DNA of 64,000 nucleotides. It comes from Gracilaria domingensis. Lineage: Eukaryota > Rhodophyta > Florideophyceae > Gracilariales > Gracilariaceae. Below, piece by piece: positions 1 to 8,742 of the stretch. The position numbers and the translations under genes were made by a program. The notes under the pieces were generated by a model that saw only the letters and a list, made by a program, of their open reading frames with translations, searched no databases and was not told where the DNA came from. Positions within the stretch are counted from its first letter, which is position 1; each line of letters begins with the position of its first letter. The stretch is from positions 1 to 64,000 of the forward strand of contig VCMS01000183.1 in NCBI GenBank assembly GCA_022539475.1, given 5' to 3'.

Positions 1-2400
1 CTCCGCTCTGCCGGGTGGTGACCTGCAACTAATTGTGGTGTTCCCGACGGGTTACGTTATCCACAGCGGTGTGTACCCCTTGGTGGGTCGTGTCGTTTCC
101 AGCGCATTGCTAACGAACTCGACGAGTATCAACCAGAGGTACAGCGGACTGCGGCGCACCACAACGCTATCGGTAGAGACCGCGAGATTGGTGGCGGTAC
201 CCTTGCGACACAGGTGACGTGGTCGACGTCCCGGTGGGTAACGGGTTCCGTTACTTCCTCCCCCTCCTTAGGGCGGGGTGCACGGGAGACACGACGTCCG
301 GGGGGGGTTCAACTCTAAGTTGAGTTTTTCCTCTTCGTCTATTTACCTCGCAAGACTGGTTTAGTGGATACCCGCGGTGGGGCGGTGATATCTCACAATT
401 CCGTAGGATCCGATAAGCCCGGGCTTGCAAGGGCGGAAGAGTCGCAGGGCGCGACAGATACGATGTTCATCCCCTGTAGCTCACCCAGTTGGGTGTTAAC
501 GTGAACGTAGGGTGGTGGTGCCAAGCGGCGACACGGTCTTAACGATATCCGTTCGTGAGATTATTGATATCCCATCTACGGTATCGTCCGTGACGAAATA
601 ACTTGTAGATGGGGTCACTCTCCGCGACTAGGCGAGAGCGGGTTTCGCTTCTCGGATATAATAGAGTATTCTTATGGCGGAGAAATACCATAGAGGACGG
701 TGGTTTTGATCCTAGTTGGTAAGATGGGAGGTCTTTAACCTTTTACCGCATCGAAGTTGACGGCTTTATAAGCGCGCGCCTTATCCATCGCTGTGCGAGC
801 GACCGGTACCATTTGGTTAACCATATCTCCAGAACGTTCCCTGTATAGACCGCACACAGAACCAGGGCTAGCGATAACGGAGAAAGCAGTTTCTTGAAAC
901 TCTCGCATTGCAAACCGTGGCTGCAGGTACTCGTACTGTATATAGGACCAACACACAGGTGCTAGCATTCGTTACCGGTTGGGGGATGTGGATGGGTGTA
1001 GCATGGCGAGCAGTAATAGCGTCGATATCGCATCACACACGCCGTATCCTTGGATGATCTGCCAACATAATGCATCTTTAATGGCAGCTCTCACGCCATG
1101 GTACGTTAAAGATCGTTCAACCTGGCGCATGCTCTGTTTGGGTGGTAGGGTGGTCGTAAAAATTAATAGAATTCTTGACTCACTGCAGAGAGCAGACACG
1201 ATCCTGGAACGTCAGCACTTCGAGCTCGGATTAGACGATCGGTAGTGTGAAACCGTGTTCTGATAATAGATGAACCGGTGGAACCGTACACAAAAGACCC
1301 GTGGGTGACAAAATAGCTTGTGCAAGCCACGGTGGCCGTATCCGTTTCAGCGGGACTGTCCGTAGCCAACTTAGAGAACGCGATGCGGGGATAACCAGAA
1401 GGTTATCTGACTTAGTCTTGCGGCTTCTGCGATACAAGCTTACCTAAGAGTATTCGGGATAGCGGAATAGACCATCCAAAGGAAGGACCGCGCTGAAGGG
1501 TAACGAGCGCGGCTTAATCTTCTTCGGAGTAGCATTATAGCGAAGTTTCCGGAGGTTGTAGAGCGGACGCTCGGTGACGATAGAGAGCACGACGTCGTCA
1601 ACATGCGGTAGTCAGGTCCGAAGGATGGAGTCCAGAGACGGCCAGATAAAATCCCTACAGGGTCAACGTATTGTTTGATCGACTGCGTGGGCGATGTGGC
1701 TCCCTACCCGAGATTCGATGATAAGTGTGCTCATAGGATGCAGAATACAACAGGCAAGGTATTTTGGCAGGCGAGTAATCACAGGGACGCGACATGTGGC
1801 GTTCTATAATGTTATGGCGCCATTCGAGACAACTAACTCGAGTGTACACAGAGAGGGGGATGGATCGATATGTAAAAGGTTTGTGCTCTGAAATTAGAGG
1901 AATACGATCTACCTGCAATTGAGCGACGAGGCGCGAATTCGGCGTGTCCGCGTTTGGACCTGTTCTCTAATGGCTAGAATCAATCTCCTCGGGAGTGATG
2001 GGTACAAAAGATCCAGTCAAGGTCCACTTCTTGCTCAGAAGTGAGCAGGATGTGCGTCACAGATGATCATCCGAGCAAAGATTCGAACCCAACCTGCTTT
2101 GTTCCTTCCACAATAAAGCCATGGTATGTCCAGATCGTCAAACTGGTGCCACGCTTCTGCATCTGTCCCCACAGCGGGAGATGCATCTGCCGTGCACATT
2201 CAACGTTCCTTTTTTGTACCGTAACTGTGGAAATCGAACTCCGCTACCCTCAAGCGCCAACGCATGCACGCGTCCTGATGGTCCTGAGATTTCCCATGAG
2301 CCATCGGAGAGATGAGTGGTCCGTATGGTACCGTAAAATGGTTGCCGCAATAAGATAATGGTCTCAGTGTAGTTAGAGGCCCATACAACGGCTAGCACTC
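1..2400 (-). pseudogene. Element A integrase and C-terminal region, decayed
   Basis: Minus-strand similarity to the integrase part of element C (24040-26000) can be followed base by base, for example 1-470 against about 24120-24530 and 735-1440 against 24830-25400. Only short open pieces remain. The differences from C are dominated by extra single bases, a pattern that may reflect uncorrected long-read sequence as much as true decay. It carries no function that I would defend. Confidence 0.75.
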
Positions 2401-3704
2401 GTTTTCTCCTCCGAAACTGAGTAGTTACGTTCGTTGTACGTTCAAGGATACCGACCAGTAGTCCGAATTGGATGTCTCACCCGTCTTCGTGACCTGACAC
2501 CAACAGGGCGCAACAACCCAACGCTGGTGTGCACTGGCGTCCAGTGTCTACTTTCGGAAATGGAAGTCTAGCTTAGGCAAAGCCCGAAGATTGGGCCGGG
2601 ATGGACGGTCGTACGGGTGCAGTTTCACAGTAACAATGAGAGAGTAGCAATTGAGATGCTGTAGGCCTCGCTTGCCGCGTCGCTAGGGGTTCCCAGTTGA
2701 ACTGAGTTGACCTTTTCTCAAAAGGTGGTTAAAGGGGGGTCGCAATACTGCGAAGGTTCGGGAGCAAAACGCCGTTATATACATTCACCTAAGAAGCCTC
2801 GCAAAGACCAGAATGGGAGTTCCGGATGATGTCGTAGGGTGTTTCGCTTCCTTCAGCGACTTCAGCGAACTGCGGTCAACTGAGAGCTGTCCGCAGGTCG
2901 AATGATATGCTAGGTATTTGAGCAGAATCTGTGAAGAACTCGCACTTCGTTGAGTTTCAGCGTAATGCGCCGCGTCCCTGAGACTGCTCATGAGTCCCGG
3001 ACGTGGTGTTAAGTGGTCATCAAGGGTTATCGAGAACACGATGAATGATCGTCAAGAACATCGCAAGCGGTCTTCCCACTTGAATCGAGCGCACGAGATA
3101 TCGATAGCAAACGTTGGAAACGTAGCCGGCGCGTTGGTTAATCCGAACGGCATTAGTTAAACCGGTACAAAACCTTGGTGGCACACAAAGCAGTTTGTCC
3201 TTATCCTTTCAACGGATCGGAAACTTGCAAGTATCCGCAATTGGCATCCAAGGCGGTGAACAACTGTGCACTCGCAACGAGTCAATGTATTCGTCCATCC
3301 TGGGTATGGGATAAACGTCTTTGACGGTGACCGGAATTTAGACGACGGTAATCAATACAGAATCGCCACGATCCGTCCGCTTTTGAACTAGCACCACGGG
3401 TGAGGCCCAAGCGGATTGAGCCGCCTCTATGACGCCAGCGCGTAACATCTTCTCAACCTGAGATTGGCTCTTCTTCCCTAGCTTTGGGACCAGCCCGGTA
3501 TGGGTGTTGGGAAATGGGGCTAGTACCTGGAAGTAGGTCAATACGGTGTTCCGTGATTTCAATTGTCCCGAGGGATCCATCCCACATGGGTGTGAACTCC
3601 CTCAACATTTCTCTTAGCTTACCCTCTATGAGATTCAGGTACATGATTAAATTCAACTGTTCCAGTTCCTTGACAGGGTCTGTATCTTCCGTTCCTGGTG
3701 GCAA
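2400..3704 (-). pseudogene. Element A reverse transcriptase/RNase H region, decayed
   Basis: The right part encodes the typical Ty3/gypsy RT entry (a segment with HRIDLLPG and HPYRAGP, near 3480-3580) followed by the stretch ending in WASPVVLVQK. Further left, RT and RNase H are recognisable only by similarity to the corresponding part of element C (25900-27400). The region is broken in many places. In the family this protein copies the element RNA into DNA inside a cytoplasmic particle. Confidence 0.75.
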
Positions 3705-4654
3705 CGCTTTACCCTCGGTGGGTGCCAGCGATTCGGTAACTTCGCTCGCCGGGGTAACCGATGCGGTAAACGCGGTTTCCGCTGATCCCTCCCCTCCTTA
3801 GCATCGGTTATACCGAGAACATCCGCAACGGGTATCTTCGTCGGTACGATAGCAGCAGGGTGTGGGAGAGTGGAACCAAGGATTTGGTTTTTAGCTAACC
3901 ACTGTCGGGTTGTGCCAAAGTTGGCGACCAAAACTCTGAATGGTTTGTCGGGTTCCACCGAGATTACTCCGTTCGCCAAAGCGAGTTGCTTCTGATCATA
4001 CAATGATGGCAATAGTTGTACCACACGTAGGCCAGACTGCTTAGTAGTTATGGTGACCCAAACTTGGGATTGCGCAGGGATTGCGATGGCATGAGCCACA
4101 TGGAGCTTAGATGATACCGGGTCGACGGTTGGAACTTCCTGTGCAGCAGGGAGCGGGACGCGCTTGCGTGTAGCTCTCTTTAGCGGTTTCCTTACAATCG
4201 GTATTTCGGAACCATCATCCATGGTAACAACTCGAGCTCGAGGTCGAATCGCTTCAACAAAACGATCACAAAAGTCACAACCGAGTATCACCGGTGCGGC
4301 AATGCTTTTGCAAACCATGAAATCCACTTTAACCATACAGGTTCCTAATCGTACCATGAGAGGTATGTACCCAAGAGTACGCAACGGGTTATTGTTGGCA
4401 TCCGCGATATCCAAACCTGGACCATGACGAATTTCATCCCGTAGCGCGGGTGGCACCAACTCAAGGTGAATCAGGTTCGGTGCAGCTCCTGTATCCAACA
4501 CAGACAACTGTCGAACCATGAACTGGTTAGACAAGCCAAGATCGGCATAAACTTTGTAGTTTCTCTTGGCCATCACAAGAACTCTTTCCGGAATACGGAG
4601 ATTACGGGACCGTATCCACGGACGACGTAGAACCGAAAGGTGTTCTGAGCTCAC
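3653..4654 (-). CDS. Element A aspartic protease segment of Pol
   Basis: An open stretch of 333 codons. Near residue 50 it shows the retropepsin signature LSVLDTGAAPNLI, and about 65 residues later the conserved flap-to-core segment with ILGCDFCDRF, as in Ty3/gypsy proteases. Such enzymes act as dimers and cut the Gag-Pol precursor. It follows gag directly on the minus strand. A G-rich polypurine stretch (3785-3802 on the plus strand, C-rich) encodes an AKEG motif near the protease/RT border that recurs in elements B and C. The element as a whole is broken, so this is a fossil part. Confidence 0.85.
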   Translation of the reverse strand: MSSEHLSVLRRPWIRSRNLRIPERVLVMAKRNYKVYADLGLSNQFMVRQLSVLDTGAAPNLIHLELVPPALRDEIRHGPGLDIADANNNPLRTLGYIPLMVRLGTCMVKVDFMVCKSIAAPVILGCDFCDRFVEAIRPRARVVTMDDGSEIPIVRKPLKRATRKRVPLPAAQEVPTVDPVSSKLHVAHAIAIPAQSQVWVTITTKQSGLRVVQLLPSLYDQKQLALANGVISVEPDKPFRVLVANFGTTRQWLAKNQILGSTLPHPAAIVPTKIPVADVLGITDAKEGRDQRKPRLPHRLPRRAKLPNRWHPPRVKRCHQERKIQTLSRNWNS

Positions 4655-4792
4655 GTCAGTTTTAGCCGCTATCCTTGAAAGGATTCTAACAGCTGGGGAG
4701 CGAAGCTGTGACGCCTCGGGCGCCTTTAACTTCGGCTCGGAAGGCGCCCTCCCGTAGGGGAAACTCCCGAAGTCAGTTTTTCTGAACGGGGC

Positions 4793-6943
4793 TCACCGAA
4801 TTCGGTGCGTGAACTCCGTTCGGGGGCCTAACTGAACCCCATGCGTGGGTACTTCGCCTTGAACCTGGTTCGAAGGTGCCTGTGCCGGAACGGAGGGCTG
4901 AGCATAGACCGGAACCGGTAATCCCAGTTCAGCTCTGGCCTTATCATATTCCTTTCGTGGAACAGATTCCTTTTCCTCGGGCGTGAGGGCGTCGTAATAC
5001 GCAATAATTTTCGGCCGGTGCGACGGCGGAAATACGCACTGCGTCGATACGTGACCTGGAAGGTAGCACTGGTAACATATGACCGAGGCCGGTTTGTCGC
5101 GAGGGCGATTGTCCACTCGACGTTGTGGTGCTGTGTCCTTCCACCCTGGACGGTTCAGACGCGACGAATTGTTAGCGTAAGGCAGCGGGGCTGCAGGCAC
5201 CCGGACACCTTGGGCATACAATGCGGGGTCTTCTTCCGTGCTCGGAATCGAGGTTGACGGCAGGTCCGTAGATCCGTAAGAATCGGGGTTACTTCCGATG
5301 AAGTGGACGTTATCAGCATCACCGACAGCGGTTTCACGTCGCAAAACCGACATCGATGGTGACGAACTCTCCGCGAGTAGCGCTTTCGAGCGGCGCTGCC
5401 CCGGGTTGCGGGCTCGATACGTCTCTCCTTCCGCCTGGGCGTAATTAACCAACTCTAGGTACGTCATTCGGCGTTTTTCCTCGCGTCGGCGAGCGACCAA
5501 CGACCGAATGGTGGGGTCCAAACCATCAACAAACATGGTACACCGCTCCTGTGCGGAATACACATTACCACATCGGTGAAACGCTTTGTTCAACCGCGTT
5601 GAATAAACCGTTTCAGATTCTCCACTCTTCTGTCTAGTGTCGCGAACAGCAAGAGTAGCGCTGTAAATCGCGTTGGAAGTCGCGTACGACCTGAGAAGGT
5701 AGTTCACGGCTTCCGGCCAACACGTGACTCCTCCTTCCGAGGCTCTCGAGGTTCCTCGAACTGAGTTGTACTGATCTTCCGCAGTCCCTGTTAGGAAGTA
5801 CGGCAGTGCCACATATGCCTGTGCTTCACTCATACCGAGTATATCGGCCTCCTGGACGAACCTGGCAAGGAAATCCAAGATAAGGATAGGATCTGTCCTC
5901 GAGAACTTCCTTGTTTCAAGGGTAACATTCAACCTTCGAATGTAGTCCTTCACCTTACCGGTTCCTCGCGAGGAGCGATTCGAAGTAACATCCTCCAACC
6001 GATAATAGCGGTACGACAACAGCTTTGTGTAGAGCGGGTCCGTCGGCTTTAACTCTTTGAGTCCCAAGTGGCGCCGTCCTTTCACGCGTGATCTCATCAC
6101 TGCCTGAGTAGACTGCGTCGCTTTCGACCGTGTCGAACGTGACCTATGACGGTTGTCATCACTATCAGATGAATCTGACGAACTGTCTTCAGTCATGCCG
6201 CTCGAGTCAGAGCGCGATGAATCCGAATCATAGTGAACTCGTTTTGGGTGTCGACGTTTCTGCTTCACCGAACGATGGTCTTCATCCGCAGATGGATTTC
6301 CTTGAGGAACCTGTGCGTCCACAGCTTCATCCATACGGATTGTATCCTCCAGCGTTTCCAAGCGCGAACGAATTCGACCGATATCGGTGCGCATTTCCTC
6401 GACAAATGCCCGGTACTCCGTGACGAAGACGTCTGGGGTACCCAGATTTTCCATAATGGAATTCACGTCCCTTCTCAGAAGACGTAAGTCTCCTGAGACA
6501 TCCCTCACCTGGGCATTATCAACCTGCGTCCTCAACGAGGTAACATCCTGTAGGAGTTCCACGTGAGCAGCGTGATTAATATCCAAGCGGGATTCCAACC
6601 TAGCCAACTCGGCTACGGTAGCAGCGTTAGGGTTAACCATGGATGGTGTCTCAACGACGGGTTGAGCAGAACCCACGTTTTCCTTAGGTGCTTCCGTAAC
6701 TGAACGCGTTCTCCGGGGGCGGGGTACGACCTCAAGAGGTTGCGCCTCATCTGGGATAGACCGGGACGTCGGTGCAACGGGTGGAACCGCAGCTGACGAC
6801 CGCGCTGAACCAGCTCGAGAACCTCGAGGCGGTTGCGGCATACTGGAAACCAGTAGGCAATCTGATCCAGATGATCCAGTTAAACTCGTACACGAGTCCC
6901 AAAGAACAAGAAAACTCAATAAACCTTCTCGGTAAACCACCAC
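4793..6943 (-). CDS. gag: Element A Gag polyprotein
   Basis: An open gag of 716 codons, the best preserved part of element A. The N-terminus is basic and Pro/Ser-rich, followed by a coiled-coil-like stretch (about residues 105-215), a strongly charged Ser/Asp/Arg-rich segment (about 225-285), a capsid-like helical domain (about 300-500) and, near residue 625, one CX2CX4HX4C zinc knuckle (CYQCYLPGHVSTQC). Gag builds the virus-like particle and binds the element RNA. An internal methionine before PQPPRG may be the true start. Element C encodes a closely similar but broken gag at 28486-30624. Confidence 0.9.
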   Translation of the reverse strand: MVVYREGLLSFLVLWDSCTSLTGSSGSDCLLVSSMPQPPRGSRAGSARSSAAVPPVAPTSRSIPDEAQPLEVVPRPRRTRSVTEAPKENVGSAQPVVETPSMVNPNAATVAELARLESRLDINHAAHVELLQDVTSLRTQVDNAQVRDVSGDLRLLRRDVNSIMENLGTPDVFVTEYRAFVEEMRTDIGRIRSRLETLEDTIRMDEAVDAQVPQGNPSADEDHRSVKQKRRHPKRVHYDSDSSRSDSSGMTEDSSSDSSDSDDNRHRSRSTRSKATQSTQAVMRSRVKGRRHLGLKELKPTDPLYTKLLSYRYYRLEDVTSNRSSRGTGKVKDYIRRLNVTLETRKFSRTDPILILDFLARFVQEADILGMSEAQAYVALPYFLTGTAEDQYNSVRGTSRASEGGVTCWPEAVNYLLRSYATSNAIYSATLAVRDTRQKSGESETVYSTRLNKAFHRCGNVYSAQERCTMFVDGLDPTIRSLVARRREEKRRMTYLELVNYAQAEGETYRARNPGQRRSKALLAESSSPSMSVLRRETAVGDADNVHFIGSNPDSYGSTDLPSTSIPSTEEDPALYAQGVRVPAAPLPYANNSSRLNRPGWKDTAPQRRVDNRPRDKPASVICYQCYLPGHVSTQCVFPPSHRPKIIAYYDALTPEEKESVPRKEYDKARAELGLPVPVYAQPSVPAQAPSNQVQGEVPTHGVQLGPRTEFTHRIR

Positions 6944-7065
6944 GTCAGCGGTTCACGTTCAAAAGTTGTCAACCTCCAAAACTCTAAAGAGTCCCCTGAT
7001 CGTTGTCAGAAAACGGTGATCCGTCAACAATCAAGTCAATTCCACGACAGTGACCTAAAACGGTT

Positions 7066-7081
7066 CTAGGTCGGGAGACCA
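7066..7081 (-). other. Element A primer-binding site
   Basis: On the minus strand the sequence TGGTCTCCCGACCTAG begins three bases inside the 5' LTR. Its length and TGG start fit pairing with the 3' CCA end, acceptor stem and T-stem of a tRNA. The same 16 bases occur in element C and, with one change, in element B. I could not name the tRNA. Confidence 0.75.
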
Positions 7082-7084
7082 CTT

Positions 7085-8058
7085 TGTGGGGCAAACTCGG
7101 AAGAGTGAAACCCACCAGACTGTCCGAAGGTCCGCTCTCGTGAGAGATGGCAGACCAGTGACAGAGCCCTCTGTACCACCGTAACTCGGTTGTAAGGCCG
7201 AAGTGGCAACTGGCTATACCTACAGAGGTGATAGGCCACGTGGTGAGGAAACGATGAGAAACTCCAGAGATGGGGTGGTATCGGCAACGATGAAACACGA
7301 CCAACGACAGGTGTAGTCCCGAGAGGGAAAGCAACAGAAAACAACAACCAAACAACACCCACACGCGACGGGTAGGGCCTCCTCGGCACTGTGCCCGGAG
7401 CGGGGCGAGATCCTCCAACGGTAATGCACGGGTTTCCGTAAACACGGCAAAACTCTATACAGAGTCGGATCACTTCGTAATGTAGTCCTATACCTCCTCG
7501 GTACGACCCTCAGGTCCCGACATCAACGACAGATGTTCCTCAAAGGTACCGAGAGGGTAGGACCACCGTAACCAGACGTGGCTATACTCGCGAGAGTGAT
7601 AACCCACGTAGGCGGTTGGCGCCAGAGCCTCACTCGTGTAGAGTCCACTCGGGAGAGCGCTACTCGACAAAGAGTTCACTTAGAAGTGCTCGGGTTGACT
7701 TTACAAAGGTGCTCGCGACGACGAGGTCGAGCTCACCTAAGTAGGTCTAAACTAACTATGTACACGTGGTGCACACCCGCAGGGGTCCGTACACGTGGCT
7801 AGCCCAGTGTCAGGCACCTCAGGTGCACTACCTATTGTCCCGTAATATGCACACACACGGTGGTGTAGTACACGCGTCCACCTAGCGGTATTGGCCAGCA
7901 ATGGCAACCCTGATTACAGGTAACTGTGGGAAAGCCATTCCAAAAGTAACCGCCAAAATTGGGTCCAACTCATAACTCTTCGAGTGCATCCTCGTATCAC
8001 TCCCCTGAGTATATGAGGCGCATCATCCTGATAACCACGCAAAATGCGTTGCTCTACA
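7085..8058 (-). repeat. Element A 5' LTR
   Basis: On the minus strand this 974-base repeat starts TGTAGAGCAACGC and ends GCCCCACA, the usual TG...CA pair. It matches the LTR of element C at 30800-31774 and the partial LTR at 20223-20872. Two G-box hexamers CACGTG (7763-7768 and 7792-7797) with nearly identical flanks are kept in all three copies, and a GCACCT/AGGTGC inverted repeat follows them. These are promoter-type signals by position; their activity is inferred. Confidence 0.88.
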
Positions 8059-8609
8059 CAACGGGGGCTTTACAAGACCAAGTGGTGACGTCACGGGCTC
8101 CCGGGCACGTGTGCCTACTGTACCACGTGGGACGCGTAAGCGCAGGCTTGGACAAGACTAATTAGTCTATTTTCGTTAATTTAGAATTAATATTTACTCG
8201 GTAGTGTAGATATGTGGCCGGGGTGGTGCACCACAAATGCACCTCCCGGTGGCCCACGTGGCACTAGGCCCGTGAGAGCCGGAGGGGCGCTCGGGTGTAC
8301 TAAACCCCCGAGACGCCAACCTCCCACACCAAATGGTAAAGTCAAGCACCAACTAGGCTGATTTGACACCAGTTCGGTTCTACAGTCACCAATTGGTAAG
8401 TCTAGTAGTCCTCTAATAGTTTTGCTGACCTCGAGGGTTATACGTGCCTGCCGCACACCAGTGCAGGCGTATTTACCACTTGGTCACCGTGCACTATAGG
8501 CAACGGTGGGTGCTGCCGACCTATTAGGTGTCACGCGTTTCACTCCTCCGCCGGGTCGAGCCCACGCGGGGCTCCCCACTAGCAGCTCGCACCGATCGGT
8601 TATACCACA
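8059..8609 (+). repeat. Element B 5' LTR
   Basis: Repeats the sequence at 19230-19767. Compared with the 3' copy, which starts TGTAGTATAG at 19209, the first 21 bases are absent and the copy begins directly at the end of element A's LTR. It ends in CCACA five bases before the primer-binding site. It contains six CCANNTGG palindromes. Confidence 0.88.
8077..8130. promoter_or_regulatory. Cluster of palindromic sites in element B LTR
   Basis: Within 54 bases lie ACCAAGTGGT (8077-8086), the full CRE-type palindrome TGACGTCA (8086-8093), the G-box CACGTG (8106-8111) and CCACGTGG (8123-8130). The same cluster is repeated in the 3' LTR from 19248. By comparison with known bZIP and bHLH sites this looks like the enhancer part of U3. 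Binding is inferred, not shown. Confidence 0.5.
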
Positions 8610-8614
8610 TATTT

Positions 8615-8630
8615 TGGTCTCCCGACTTAG
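8615..8630 (+). other. Element B primer-binding site
   Basis: TGGTCTCCCGACTTAG lies five bases after the LTR and differs by one base from the site of elements A and C. It fits the 3' end of a tRNA (CCA, discriminator, acceptor stem, T-stem). The shared primer supports a common lineage for the three gypsy elements. Confidence 0.7.
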
Positions 8631-8742
8631 ATATCTGTGGATTACCAAGTGGTTTTGGGAAGGGAGGATTTGGAAGTCACGAGATACCCGAGTGGTTTGG
8701 TTCCCGTTGCAGAAGCAATTGGCTCCGACGCCAGTTACCTAA

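Larger units (their letters stand above)
1..8058 (-). mobile_element. Ty3/gypsy element A (5' part, minus strand)
   Basis: A chromovirus-type LTR element read on the minus strand. In element order it shows a 5' LTR (7085-8058), primer-binding site, gag, aspartic protease, reverse transcriptase/RNase H and integrase; the 3' end lies beyond the window's left edge. It belongs to the same family as element C (20223-31774), to which it is similar along its whole length. Gag and protease are open, whereas the pol part to the left of about 3400 is heavily disturbed with many breaks. The outer LTR end abuts element B with no host DNA between them. The family call is secure from the domain order and motifs; its age cannot be measured because its 3' LTR is missing. 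Confidence 0.93.

Noticed and set aside
4200-6850. Apparent excess of CTCGAG/CTCGCGAG in elements A and C, as a counterpart of the B palindrome
   Set aside because: Only a handful of sites in 7 kb; too weak to separate from composition by eye.
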